Assembly (NCBI GenBank): GCA_024698865.1
Contig: JAILQS010000095.1
Span: 1 to 37,271, forward strand
Reading direction: 5' to 3'
Length of the DNA: 37,271 nt
DNA from: Lachnospiraceae bacterium
GTDB taxonomy: Bacteria; Bacillota; Clostridia; Lachnospirales; Lachnospiraceae
The stretch's first letter is position 1; every line of letters starts with the position of its first letter. A program made the position numbers and the translations under genes. Below are positions 16,010 to 27,747 of the stretch, in pieces. Under the pieces are notes generated by a model. The model did no database searches. It was not told the DNA's origin and was given only the letters and a program-made list of their open reading frames with translations.

Positions 16010-16075
16010 AAAACGCCAAAGTGGTATTGCGTCACCCGGATATAAACGGTGACCGTATCCCTTTGGCTTTTCTAT
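16010..16075. terminator. Bidirectional intrinsic terminator
   Basis: GCCAAAG (16015-16021) pairs with CTTTGGC (16061-16067), enclosing an inner GTCACC/GGTGAC hairpin. AAAAAAC and TTTTCT flank it. It serves the phosphatase operon and the convergent DUF402 gene. Confidence 0.85.
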
Positions 16076-16101
16076 TCAGAAAATATATGAAATTGTGATA
16101 A

Positions 16102-16575
16102 TTAATCATCGATATATTTTTCAAGCACTTTTTGCATCGCTATAAAATCACCTTTGCGAATCAGCACAAGCAGTTCATTGGCAGTGCGCAAAGCTTTCGA
16201 GGTTTCTTCCGGACTGATAATTTTTTTGTCGAGCATATCCGCCAGCTCGTCAAGATCCATAACAATGCTGGTGCCGTCCGGATAAACCAGAACATCAACC
16301 AGCAAATCCGTAAAATGAAAGGCATCGTCTTCGGCATCATAGGCAGTATCAATGATATCGCAATACCAGTAAACGAGCTTTTCGTCGTGTCCGAGCATTT
16401 TGCTTATTTTGAAGCCTTCCTTCAGAAAATAGGCAGAGTATCCGCGTTTGATGTCAGCGCGCGCTTTCAAAGTATCCCACTTTGTAATGATTAAGTGGTT
16501 ATCATGAAAGAGTATGGTGTCGTCTTTAAGAAGGACCTCTTCATCGGGAAAATAACGTCGTCTATAAAGTTTCAT
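16102..16575 (-). CDS. DUF402 domain-containing protein
   Basis: Protein of about 157 residues with the DUF402 pattern: N-terminal LYRRRYFPDEEVLL, central LVYWYCDIIDTAYD, then DLLVDVLVYPDGTSIVMDLDELADML. Characterised members of the fold are nucleoside di-/triphosphate phosphatases and FAU-1-like RNA-associated proteins; the acidic D/E residues in these motifs are the presumed metal ligands. ATG 16575 is preferred because AAAGGGGG lies nine bases upstream; an in-frame ATG at 16584 abuts that site. It stands alone, convergent with the phosphatase operon and divergent from the atp operon. The precise substrate is unknown. Confidence 0.85.
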   Translation of the reverse strand: MKLYRRRYFPDEEVLLKDDTILFHDNHLIITKWDTLKARADIKRGYSAYFLKEGFKISKMLGHDEKLVYWYCDIIDTAYDAEDDAFHFTDLLVDVLVYPDGTSIVMDLDELADMLDKKIISPEETSKALRTANELLVLIRKGDFIAMQKVLEKYIDD

Positions 16576-16722
16576 ACGAAACATCCCCCTTTGCTTGTAA
16601 TATCCAAGTTTTTTATTAATTATTAAAATTATAACACAATAATTAGAAATAAGATAGAATTATTAAAAAAATCACAAAAAAGAAAATCCAAAATTAATCC
16701 ATAGAAATGCTGATTATATCCC

Positions 16723-16750
16723 TTGACTTTCACAAAAAATTGGGGATAAT
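16723..16750 (+). promoter_or_regulatory. Candidate upstream atp promoter
   Basis: TTGACT (16723-16728) and GATAAT (16745-16750) are 16 bases apart in the AT-rich 299-base gap (16576-16874) between the DUF402 gene and atpZ. I see nothing else structured in that gap beyond this and the promoter at 16801. Confidence 0.45.
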
Positions 16751-16800
16751 GTTAAATTGGTAGCAAAATTCCTCAAATTGCGAAAATCAAAGGATTATTG

Positions 16801-16829
16801 TGGACACTTTACCCCAAAATGCTTATAAT
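16801..16829 (+). promoter_or_regulatory. Candidate main atp operon promoter
   Basis: TGGACA (16801-16806) and a perfect TATAAT (16824-16829) are 17 bases apart, giving a leader of about 40 bases before the atpZ ATG. Confidence 0.65.
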
Positions 16830-16874
16830 ATACGATAAGGATTTAATGCGGTAAATCGAAAAAGGGGCAGCAAC

Positions 16875-17165
16875 ATGAAAGATAACAAAAAGAAAGAGAA
16901 CTCACAAATCTTGAAGGCGTTGTTCATGATAACGCAAATCGGCATATCTATGCTGGTGCCGGTTTTTTTGTGCGCGTTTCTGGGATTGTGGCTGAACAAA
17001 ATATTTTCCGTAGATTATCTGTTTATCATATTTGTAATATTGGGAGTTTTAGCGGCATTTAGAAGTGTGTATCAGCTCACCAGACAGTTTTATCAGAAGG
17101 ACCTTGACAGGGAAATTGAGGAACAAAGATATTTTGATGAGCTTAAAAAACGAGATGGGAAATAA
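16875..17165 (+). CDS. atpZ: AtpZ/AtpI family protein
   Basis: Protein of 96 residues with two transmembrane helices (about 18-40 and 47-65) and a charged C-terminal tail, matching the AtpZ ('ATPase gene 1') family that opens many ATP synthase operons; proposed roles are Mg2+ handling and c-ring assembly. The motif QIGISMLVPVFLCAFLGLWLNK fits the family. AAAGGGG precedes the ATG. It is the first gene of the atp operon and lies four bases from the next start. Confidence 0.85.
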   Translation: MKDNKKKENSQILKALFMITQIGISMLVPVFLCAFLGLWLNKIFSVDYLFIIFVILGVLAAFRSVYQLTRQFYQKDLDREIEEQRYFDELKKRDGK

Positions 17166-17169
17166 AGAT

Positions 17170-17568
17170 ATGAAAGAAGAAGTACAAACTCTGATTGATA
17201 TAATAGTTGGAATTGTGCTGGTGAGTGCACTTATTGCAGGCATCAGTTTAGCAGTTACCGGAGGAGACTACAGGTTTTCACTTGGAGTTTTGCTTGGAGC
17301 AATCTGTGCTGTCGGCGTTTTGTATCATATGTACAGAGGATTAAACATCGCTTTGGATATGGGGGCAGCCGGAGAGAAGTATACACAGAGACAGAGTGTT
17401 ATGAGAATGGGTATTATGAGCCTGGTTGTGGTTCTTGCAATATTTTTAAACAGGTACATTCACGCTGCAGGAGTAGTGATTGGACTGTTGACATTAAAAG
17501 TATCCGCGTATTTACAACCGGTAATTCATAAATATATAACTACCAAATTTTACAATAAAGGAAGGTGA
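17170..17568 (+). CDS. atpI: ATP synthase subunit I
   Basis: Protein of 132 residues with four predicted transmembrane helices, in the position and of the size of AtpI, a non-essential chaperone for c-ring assembly. Sequence conservation in this family is weak, so the call relies on topology and operon place. The frame stays open upstream to 17065 but overlaps atpZ there; ATG 17170 (MKEEVQTL) is the best start, with ATG 17155 as an alternative. It ends four bases before the atpB GTG. Confidence 0.8.
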   Translation: MKEEVQTLIDIIVGIVLVSALIAGISLAVTGGDYRFSLGVLLGAICAVGVLYHMYRGLNIALDMGAAGEKYTQRQSVMRMGIMSLVVVLAIFLNRYIHAAGVVIGLLTLKVSAYLQPVIHKYITTKFYNKGR

Positions 17569-17572
17569 GAAT

Positions 17573-18343
17573 GTGACGAGTGGAATCGCTTGTGTTTCAC
17601 AAGGACTGGCAGGAATGAACCTCATTCGTGCTGACAGCGATATTAGTCTGGGTGTAAAAGCATATGCCAAATATCATTTGTTTGGACAGGACTTTTATCT
17701 GACGACTACGCATGTATGTATTCTGATTGTTATGGCAATCATACTTGCATTTGCAATTGCGGTAAATCGCGCGGCAAAGAAGGCAGACCCGGAAAAAGCA
17801 CCGGGACCGTTGATGAATGTGGCTGAAATGCTCGTAGAAGCATTGGACAATCTGACAGTTCAGAACATGGGGCCAAAAAACGCACCAAAGTTTGCAAACT
17901 ATATCGGAACGATAGCAGTGTTTATCTTTATTGCTAATATTTCCGGATTGTTTGGACTGCGTGCACCAACAGCAGATTATGGAGTAACACTTCCGCTGGC
18001 ATTGATTACCTGGGTTATGATTCAGTTCAATGGATTCAAACACCAGAAAATGGGCAAAATCAAAGGATTATTTGAACCAATCTTTCTGTTTTTCCCAATC
18101 AATTTAATCAGTGAATTTGCAACTCCCGTATCAATGTCACTGCGTTTGTTTGGAAATATCCTTTCGGGAACAGTAATGTTGTCGTTAATCTATGGATTGC
18201 TTCCAAAAGTAGTAACGTTAGTATGGCCGGCTGCTCTTCACGCATACCTGGATTTGTTCTCCGGAGGAATCCAGACATTTGTATTCATTATGTTGACGAT
18301 GGTATTCGTAGCAGATGCTATTGGTGATGAAGAAACAGCGTAG
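17573..18343 (+). CDS. atpB: ATP synthase Fo subunit a
   Basis: Membrane stator subunit of 256 residues that forms the ion half-channels against the c-ring. The conserved arginine region MSLRLFGNILSG is present, as is the C-terminal helix pair (LHAYLDLFSGGIQTFVFIMLTMVFVADAI). The start is GTG 17573, preceded by AAGGAAGGTGAG. Like other clostridial subunits it has a long N-terminal extracytoplasmic stretch before the first helix. Confidence 0.95.
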   Translation: MTSGIACVSQGLAGMNLIRADSDISLGVKAYAKYHLFGQDFYLTTTHVCILIVMAIILAFAIAVNRAAKKADPEKAPGPLMNVAEMLVEALDNLTVQNMGPKNAPKFANYIGTIAVFIFIANISGLFGLRAPTADYGVTLPLALITWVMIQFNGFKHQKMGKIKGLFEPIFLFFPINLISEFATPVSMSLRLFGNILSGTVMLSLIYGLLPKVVTLVWPAALHAYLDLFSGGIQTFVFIMLTMVFVADAIGDEETA

Positions 18344-18356
18344 TAGAAATCAATAG

Positions 18357-18659
<303 letters not shown>

Positions 18660-18697
18660 TTACAGGCTTAGAAAAGTAAGCGAAAGGAGGCCGAAAA

Positions 18698-19255
18698 GTG
18701 AATATATGCTTATCATTTGACAGTATTTCTATCGACGGTATAGACAGGCTTTTCGGACTGGATGCACAGTTATTGGCAGACTCAGCCATTACATTAATCG
18801 CAGTATTTGTGTTATATGCAGCATTATCTTATTTGCTGTTTAACCCGGTAAGAGACGTTCTCAACAAACGTAAAGAAAAGATCGCTTCCGAGTTAAAAGC
18901 AGCAGAGGATGATAAAAATGCAGCTGCAGATCTCAAAGCAGAATACACAGATAAAATCAAGTCTGTAAATAAAGAAGCAGAGGAAATCCTCAGCGAATCC
19001 AGAAAGAAAGCACTCAAAAAAGAAACAGAGATTCTTGGTGAAGCGAAAGCGGAAGCAGGACGAATTGTTGATAGAGCCAATAAAGAAATTGACCTTGAAA
19101 AGAGCAAGGTAAAAGATGAGGTAAAACAGGAGATGATTGCAGTTGCTACCGTTATGGCAGGCAAGATGATTGCAACATCCATTGACGAAGCACAGAAGGA
19201 AGCACTGATCAAAGAGACTTTGGAAGAAATGGGTGATAAGACATGGCAAAATTAG
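18698..19255 (+). CDS. atpF: ATP synthase Fo subunit b
   Basis: Peripheral-stalk subunit of 185 residues: one N-terminal transmembrane helix (about 28-48) and a long Lys/Glu/Ala-rich amphipathic helix that dimerises. The FNPVRDVLNKRKEKI segment after the helix is typical. The start is GTG 18698 behind a perfect AAAGGAGG. The end overlaps atpH by 13 bases, as often seen for coupled b-delta genes. Confidence 0.95.
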   Translation: MNICLSFDSISIDGIDRLFGLDAQLLADSAITLIAVFVLYAALSYLLFNPVRDVLNKRKEKIASELKAAEDDKNAAADLKAEYTDKIKSVNKEAEEILSESRKKALKKETEILGEAKAEAGRIVDRANKEIDLEKSKVKDEVKQEMIAVATVMAGKMIATSIDEAQKEALIKETLEEMGDKTWQN

Positions 19256-19791
19256 TATCTAAAACCTATGGTGAAGCTCTGTTTGCATTAGCAATTGAGG
19301 AAAACATTATCGAAGATACTGCTGCCGAAGCAAAGGGAATCCTGGAAGTCTTAAAAGAGAATGAAGATCTTCTTAAGTTCTTAAAACACCCACAGGTAAC
19401 CAAAGAGGAAAAAGAGAAAACCATGGAGAATATCTTCAAGGGTAAGATTTCCGAAACCATGATGGGATTTTTGGTTTTGACAGTGGAAAAGGATCGCCAG
19501 AATGATTTGGCACAGACTTTGCAGTATTTCCTTGACAAATACATGGAATATAAAAAAATCGGAGTGGTATACGTATCCTCTGCATCCATGTTATCAGATG
19601 TGCAAAAGAAAGAGCTTGAAACGAAGCTTTTAAGTATTACCGAATTTTTAGAGTTAGAAATGAATTATGAAGAAGACCCTTCACTGATTGGTGGAATGGT
19701 CATTCGAATTGGGGACCGTGTTGTGGATAGCAGCATAAGAACCAAATTAGCAGGTATGGCAAAAGAACTTTCTAAAGTTTCTTTATCCTAA
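19243..19791 (+). CDS. atpH: ATP synthase F1 subunit delta
   Basis: Stator protein of 182 residues linking subunit b to the top of the F1 hexamer. It shows the OSCP/delta pattern: AKLVSKTYGEALFALAIEE at the N-terminus and DPSLIGGMVIRIGDRVVDSSIRTKL near the C-terminus. It overlaps the 3' end of atpF, suggesting translational coupling, and the next gene follows 42 bases later. Confidence 0.95.
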   Translation: MAKLVSKTYGEALFALAIEENIIEDTAAEAKGILEVLKENEDLLKFLKHPQVTKEEKEKTMENIFKGKISETMMGFLVLTVEKDRQNDLAQTLQYFLDKYMEYKKIGVVYVSSASMLSDVQKKELETKLLSITEFLELEMNYEEDPSLIGGMVIRIGDRVVDSSIRTKLAGMAKELSKVSLS

Positions 19792-21345
<1,554 letters not shown>

Positions 21346-21359
21346 GAAGGTGTGATACC

Positions 21360-22226
21360 ATGGCGTCAATGAGAGATATAAAGCGACGTAAAGAAAGCGT
21401 CACAAGCACCGGTCAGATTACCAAAGCCATGAAGTTAGTATCAACCGTTAAATTGCAGCATGCCAAGAGTCATGTGGAAGAGGCAAAGCCTTATTTCCAG
21501 CACTTATATGATGCGATTAACAGCATACTATCCAAATCTGAAGGTGTATCACATCCTTTGTTATCAGGCGGAGACTCAAAGAAGAAAGCAATTATTCTTG
21601 TAACATCAAACCGTGGACTTGCCGGAGGATACAACTCCAACGCAATCAAACTTATCACGAAAGGCGGCTTTGAAAAAGACGACGTGGTAGTATACGCGGT
21701 AGGACGAAAAGGAAAAGAAGCTTTGGTGAACCTTGGTTATGACGTTCGCAAGGACTATTCTGAGGTAATGAACAAACCACTGTTTTCCGATGCAGTAGAG
21801 ATCGGAAGAGAGGTAATGCAGGCGTTTAAAGACAACGAAGTCGGAGAAATATATCTGGCATATACCATTTTCAAAAATACGGTAGTGCATATTCCGACTA
21901 TCAAACGCTTACTTCCATTTGTTCCGGAAGAAGGGGATGTTCGGGAAAAGAAGACAATTGAGGATCTTACACTGATGAACTATGAGCCTGAATCAGAGGA
22001 AGTATTATCAGAAATCATACCTAAGTATGTAAACGGTATTATTTATGGAGCATTGATTGAAGCGCTTGCCAGTGAAAACGGTGCAAGAATGCAGGCAATG
22101 GACAATGCAACCAATAATGCGGAAGAAATGATTGCAGACTTAGAACTTAAATACAATCGCGCCCGTCAGGGATCGATTACACAGGAACTTACAGAAATCG
22201 TGGCAGGTGCTTCCGCAATCAACTAG
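21360..22226 (+). CDS. atpG: ATP synthase F1 subunit gamma
   Basis: Central rotor shaft of 288 residues. N-terminal MRDIKRRKESVTSTGQITKAMKLVS and C-terminal ALIEALASENGARMQAMDNATNNAEEM coiled-coil helices are both intact, with VTSNRGLAGGYN in the globular part. It begins 14 bases after atpA. Confidence 0.97.
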   Translation: MASMRDIKRRKESVTSTGQITKAMKLVSTVKLQHAKSHVEEAKPYFQHLYDAINSILSKSEGVSHPLLSGGDSKKKAIILVTSNRGLAGGYNSNAIKLITKGGFEKDDVVVYAVGRKGKEALVNLGYDVRKDYSEVMNKPLFSDAVEIGREVMQAFKDNEVGEIYLAYTIFKNTVVHIPTIKRLLPFVPEEGDVREKKTIEDLTLMNYEPESEEVLSEIIPKYVNGIIYGALIEALASENGARMQAMDNATNNAEEMIADLELKYNRARQGSITQELTEIVAGASAIN

Positions 22227-22271
22227 GATTGCGAGGGCGCAAAGCCGTACAATAAATAAAGGAGTGAGTGA

Positions 22272-23675
<1,404 letters not shown>

Positions 23676-23686
23676 GAGGTCATTCC

Positions 23687-24094
23687 ATGGCAGATAAATT
23701 ATTTAAAGTGCAGGTTATTTGCCCGGAGAGAGTTTTCTATGAAGGAGAATGTGACCTTTTGGAATTGAAAACTACCGAAGGGGACATAGGTATTCTTGCA
23801 GGACATATACCGCTGACTGCAATCATTGCACCGGGAGCCATGAAAATCAAGAATGGCGCCGAGACCAAAGTAGCAGCATTGCACGATGGTTTCATCGAAG
23901 TTCTTACAGACAAGGTTTTGATTTTGGCGGAATCTTGTGAGTGGCCGGATGAGATCGATTTGAATCGAGCGAAAGAGGCAAAAGTCAGAGCGGAAAGAAG
24001 ACTTAAAGGAGCAGACGGAGAAATCGATGTAAAGCGTGCGGAATTTGCACTACGTAAAGCATTACTTCGAATTGATCTTTGCGAAAACAAATAA
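23687..24094 (+). CDS. atpC: ATP synthase F1 subunit epsilon
   Basis: Rotor subunit of 135 residues with an N-terminal beta-sandwich (FKVQVICPERVFYEGECDLLELKTTEGDIGILAGH) and a two-helix C-terminal domain able to inhibit ATP hydrolysis in many bacteria. AGGAGG precedes the ATG, 11 bases after atpD. It is the last gene before the operon terminator. Confidence 0.96.
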   Translation: MADKLFKVQVICPERVFYEGECDLLELKTTEGDIGILAGHIPLTAIIAPGAMKIKNGAETKVAALHDGFIEVLTDKVLILAESCEWPDEIDLNRAKEAKVRAERRLKGADGEIDVKRAEFALRKALLRIDLCENK

Positions 24095-24099
24095 AGAAT

Positions 24100-24160
24100 A
24101 AAAATAATCCTCCCGAAGATGTGGTAATTGTACCACCGAAATCGGGAGGATTTGTTATTA
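24100..24160. terminator. atp operon bidirectional terminator
   Basis: AATCCTCCCGA (24106-24116) pairs perfectly with TCGGGAGGATT (24142-24152) and encloses an inner GTGGTA/TACCAC hairpin. An A-rich run precedes and TTTGTTATT follows, so it can also end the convergent minus-strand gene. Confidence 0.9.
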
Positions 24161-24163
24161 TGT

Positions 24164-24535
24164 TTATTTGTGTTTATCGAGTGTATGGTGAAAGTTCTCA
24201 TAGCGTTTCCGGCGGTTGCCCATCTCGTTAAGCACCAATATGGTGATTAGGCTGTGAAGCCAGTCAGGAGCCCCGGTTACGTCAAAATCAGGACGGGGAA
24301 CCGGACATCTCCCCTGATTTGGACAAAACGAAGGGGGACAAGGCTTTGTGCCGGGTGGCACCTTCCGGTAGTTGTTGTATACGGTGTCCGCTACAGAATT
24401 TACAAAGACCCGGTCGGGAATATCATCAAACATAGAACTTCCCGTAAATTCCAACTTATCACATTCGTCACTCACATAAGAATTCAGCGCCTTTACCGGA
24501 GACGAAAAGTACAAATCATAATCGAGTTCTTTCAT
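24164..24535 (-). CDS. Small Cys/Pro-containing protein of unknown function
   Basis: Protein of 123 residues with no transmembrane helix or signal peptide. The centre holds a cysteine/proline-rich stretch, PPGTKPCPPSFCPNQGRCP, with three cysteines that could bind metal, followed by a PRPDFDVTGAPDWLHSL segment and a basic, His-containing C-terminus. I recognise no family. It lies 61 bases downstream of mscL on the same strand and probably shares its transcript. The ribosome site (GAAGAAGT) is weak. A competing frame exists on the plus strand (24254-24610), but this one fits the mscL transcript and the terminator. Confidence 0.65.
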   Translation of the reverse strand: MKELDYDLYFSSPVKALNSYVSDECDKLEFTGSSMFDDIPDRVFVNSVADTVYNNYRKVPPGTKPCPPSFCPNQGRCPVPRPDFDVTGAPDWLHSLITILVLNEMGNRRKRYENFHHTLDKHK

Positions 24536-24596
24536 ACTTCTTCAAAAACTTCCTCAAAAGAGCTTTTTCTTAATATATGCAAAAGAAGCGATATTG

Positions 24597-25007
24597 TTAT
24601 TCGTCCTTAGGCAACTCGGATGTACAGTGAGGACAGCGGGTTGCACCGATGGCGATGCGGCTCTTGCAGTAAGGGCATTCCTTTTCTGTTGCTTCTTCGA
24701 CAACATCCTTTTTCCGTGAGAAAACATTGAGTGCTTTGATCAAACAGAAAACAACAAGTGCCATAATGATGAAGTTCAAAATTGCAGATAAAAACTTACC
24801 ATAGTTTAAGGTTGCTTCCCCAAGCAGGGTAATGCTGAACTTGTCGAGATTCATACCGCCAAAAAGTCCAAGAAGAGGATTGATCATATCCTCAACCAAC
24901 GAGTTGACAATGGCAGTAAACGCGCCACCGATGATGATACCGACAGCCATATCCATAACATTTCCACGATTCAAAAATTCTTTAAATTCTTTCAAAAATC
25001 CCTTCAT
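24597..25007 (-). CDS. mscL: Large-conductance mechanosensitive channel with C-terminal zinc ribbon
   Basis: Protein of 136 residues forming a membrane-tension-gated emergency release channel. It shows the MscL N-terminal amphipathic helix and pore-lining TM1 (KEFKEFLNRGNVMDMAVGIIIGGAFTAIV), a short loop, then TM2 (FLSAILNFIIMALVVFCLIKALN). The C-terminus carries a zinc ribbon with two CxxC pairs (CPYCKSRIAIGATRCPHC) in place of the usual plain cytoplasmic helix. ATG 25007 has AAAGGA eight bases upstream; the frame is open to 25148 but the extra N-terminus is not MscL-like. Highly confident for MscL; the role of the ribbon is unknown. Confidence 0.94.
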   Translation of the reverse strand: MKGFLKEFKEFLNRGNVMDMAVGIIIGGAFTAIVNSLVEDMINPLLGLFGGMNLDKFSITLLGEATLNYGKFLSAILNFIIMALVVFCLIKALNVFSRKKDVVEEATEKECPYCKSRIAIGATRCPHCTSELPKDE

Positions 25008-25051
25008 AATCATTATCCTTTCTGTAAAAAAATTTGCTTTTACACAAAGGT

Positions 25052-25080
25052 ATTTTAGCACAAATTGATACTCAAAACAA
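25052..25080 (-). promoter_or_regulatory. Candidate mscL promoter
   Basis: Minus-strand TTGTTT (25075-25080) and TAAAAT (25052-25057) are 17 bases apart, about 45 bases before the mscL start. Confidence 0.45.
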
Positions 25081-25121
25081 CAGAAAATGGAAATTGAAAA
25101 ACCGGTAAAAGTCTTATAAGG

Positions 25122-25149
25122 TTGCAGTTTTGCGGAAAAATGATACAAT
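25122..25149 (+). promoter_or_regulatory. Candidate promoter for the surface protein-cdd-pdp operon
   Basis: TTGCAG (25122-25127) and TACAAT (25144-25149) are 16 bases apart, upstream of ATG 25187. Confidence 0.5.
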
Positions 25150-25186
25150 GGAAGAAATGAAAAAATGATGGGAGAATACTAACTAT

Positions 25187-27727
25187 ATGTTAAAGAAAAT
25201 AGGAAAAATTATTGTGCTGTTTGCGGTATTTGTGGCGGCACTGTTTATAATGAGTACAGATATGACAGAGGTGGAGATTGGAGGTACGGCATCTGCCAAG
25301 ATGCAGGAGGCGACGTTTCCACTCGTGACGTTAAAAAGCGGAGACCAGATTGTAAACCAGATGCACGGATACAGCAGCAGTATTGACGCCAATGTAATCC
25401 GGGAGGCAATTGTTCCGATGGACGCAGAGAAGACGCTCGGAGTAAATATAGAATCCGGCGAACATTCTGTGAAGAAGGTCAAATACGAGATTCATCAGGT
25501 GGAGACGAATGAATTGCTGGATTCGGGTTCCATTAGTGCGTTGGATGAGACACAGGGCGGAAAGTTCACAGAGATACATCTGGATGCCAACTTAGAAAGC
25601 GGCAAAGAGTATGCAATGCGAATCACACTGGTAACGGCAGACAGTGTAAAGATTAATTACTATTCCAGAATCAAATACTATGATACGGACTATTTTTTAG
25701 ATGAAAAAATGGACTTTATCAAGAGCTTCCACAAAAAGAGTCTTTCGCTGGACGATGCAAGAGATCTGGCGGTATATTTAGAGAACGAAGGAAGTCGTGC
25801 AGGCGACAGTTTTGCCAATGTATCCATTCACTCTACTTTTGATTTGTTCAGCTGGGGTGATCTTGAGCCGGAAGTTGTGAAGGAAGCAATTCCAACTATC
25901 AAAGAATTTAACGTAGAAACCGCAGCGGTTGAGATGGTCTATTTTGTTACGTTAAGAGAAGATCCGACCGTATATCAGGTAAAAGAAAACTATCGAATGA
26001 GATACACGAAGGAAAGAATTTACCTGCTGGATTACAATCGAACGATGATGCCGGTCACTGAATTTAAAATAGAAAACAGAGACGGCAAGAATGGAATAGC
26101 GCTTGGAATTACGGACGAAAAACAGGTGCAGATTAAAACGGCGGCAGAAAATAACAAACTGGCATATGTTGCAAATGGTGCCCTTTGGTACTACAACCTT
26201 TCAGAGAATAAGGTCGTAAAAGTATTCTCGTTCCTTGGGGATGATGCCACGGATGTAAGAGATACGTACAACCAGCATAGAATCAGTATTTTGGAGATGG
26301 ACGACAAAGGCAAAATTGATTTTATGGTCTATGGATACATGAATCGCGGAGAGTATGAAGGAAAAGTAGCCATCGTACTATATGAATACTCCCCGGTAAC
26401 AGACCTGGTTGAGGAAAAGGTATACATCCCAATCGACGCCACCTATCAGATGTTGAAAGAAGAGTGTCGGGGATTTGGATACCTGAACGAGAAAAATGTA
26501 TTTTATTTTTCGGTATATGACGCAATTTACGCCTATGATTTGAATACGAAGGAATTGTCAGAGGTGGCAACACAGGTTTCGCCGGATGATATGGTCTGGA
26601 TGGATGAGACAAGAGCGGTTGGCTGGATTTCCTCCGGTAACGCGGAAGGGGAAGCGAACAAAGAAATCACTTTGCTGGATATGGAATCCGGAGAGAGTCA
26701 TATTATCAGAGCAGGCGAAGGAGAGCAGCTGAGAATTTACGGAGATATTCAGGGAAATATCATTTACGGATATGTGAAAACAGAAGAGATTACGCACACG
26801 ACAGACGGAACGGAAATTGTTCCGGCGTACAAACTGGAAATAGCGGACGGAAGCGGAAAAGTAGTAAAGGACTACGAAGAAAGCGGAGTATTTGTGACAG
26901 AAGCGAGCATAGAAGAAGGCGCAATCAAATTGACAAGAATGAAGAAGAATGAATATGACCGCTTTGAAGAGACGAGCGAGGACAGTATTATCACACAGAC
27001 ACCGGAAGAAGTGGAAGAAGTGCATACGATTCTCTGGGATAATGATACGATGAAAAAACTCACCTATATCTCGCTCCCGGGAAGTTTCAGCGTAGAAGAA
27101 GAACCGGAGTTTAGTGAGTCTGAAGATATGGTACTGACGGAAGACCGAAGCTTATATATTGAGGCGGCAGATACAAAGGTAGAAAAATACTTTGTTTACA
27201 CACACGTAGGAATTCACGACACGTACACAGATCCGGCAGAAGCAATTGTGGAAGCGGATAAAGAGATGGGTGTTGTAGTGGCGTCCGACAACCGGATTAT
27301 CTGGGAGCGCGGTGGCAAATATAACAACAAGACACTTCCGGAGATGAAGAAGACGCTTGTAACAGAGGATGTAAACAGCAAGGGTGCATGCGTGGAAATG
27401 GTACTGGACTATAATCGTAAGACAGCATCGGCTACGGAACTGTCGCATGATTCGCGTTCTGCATATGAGTTGCTGCAGGAGTATCTGGACAAACCGATTA
27501 ATCTGACCGGATGCAATCTGGATGAGGTGCTTTATTTTGTAAGCGGCAACCGTCCGGTAATTGCAAAGAAAGATTCGGATAACACGGAAGTGCTGATTAT
27601 AGGATATGATGAATATTATGTAACGTACTATAATCCGCTTACGGGAGCAACCAGTCAGGTGCTTCTCAGTGTGGCAGATGATATGTTTAAGGAAGCAGGA
27701 AATGTATTTATCAGCTATCTCGACTAA
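25187..27727 (+). CDS. Large membrane-anchored surface protein with degenerate C39-like C-terminal domain
   Basis: Protein of 846 residues with one N-terminal membrane helix (about 5-24) and the remainder predicted outside. Residues about 30-170 look like a beta-sandwich sensor or adhesion region. About 330-640 has repeated short beta strands such as LAYVANGALWYYNLSENKVV and NVFYFSVYDAIYAYDLNTK, suggesting a beta-propeller. The last 110 residues follow the C39-like cysteine peptidase pattern: GACVEMVLDYN, then NRPVIAKK, then a VLIIGYDEYYVTYYNP segment. The Cys is kept, but the His expected before the VxGYD strand is absent, so it is probably inactive. It is 20 bases ahead of cdd. Function unknown. 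Confidence 0.75.
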   Translation: MLKKIGKIIVLFAVFVAALFIMSTDMTEVEIGGTASAKMQEATFPLVTLKSGDQIVNQMHGYSSSIDANVIREAIVPMDAEKTLGVNIESGEHSVKKVKYEIHQVETNELLDSGSISALDETQGGKFTEIHLDANLESGKEYAMRITLVTADSVKINYYSRIKYYDTDYFLDEKMDFIKSFHKKSLSLDDARDLAVYLENEGSRAGDSFANVSIHSTFDLFSWGDLEPEVVKEAIPTIKEFNVETAAVEMVYFVTLREDPTVYQVKENYRMRYTKERIYLLDYNRTMMPVTEFKIENRDGKNGIALGITDEKQVQIKTAAENNKLAYVANGALWYYNLSENKVVKVFSFLGDDATDVRDTYNQHRISILEMDDKGKIDFMVYGYMNRGEYEGKVAIVLYEYSPVTDLVEEKVYIPIDATYQMLKEECRGFGYLNEKNVFYFSVYDAIYAYDLNTKELSEVATQVSPDDMVWMDETRAVGWISSGNAEGEANKEITLLDMESGESHIIRAGEGEQLRIYGDIQGNIIYGYVKTEEITHTTDGTEIVPAYKLEIADGSGKVVKDYEESGVFVTEASIEEGAIKLTRMKKNEYDRFEETSEDSIITQTPEEVEEVHTILWDNDTMKKLTYISLPGSFSVEEEPEFSESEDMVLTEDRSLYIEAADTKVEKYFVYTHVGIHDTYTDPAEAIVEADKEMGVVVASDNRIIWERGGKYNNKTLPEMKKTLVTEDVNSKGACVEMVLDYNRKTASATELSHDSRSAYELLQEYLDKPINLTGCNLDEVLYFVSGNRPVIAKKDSDNTEVLIIGYDEYYVTYYNPLTGATSQVLLSVADDMFKEAGNVFISYLD

Positions 27728-27747
27728 AAAGAGAGGATGGGGTTTGT

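Noticed and set aside
24254-24610. Plus-strand open frame of 118 codons opposite the small Cys-containing gene
   Set aside because: Arg-rich shadow with no good ribosome site, downstream of the atp terminator; the minus-strand frame fits the mscL transcript better.
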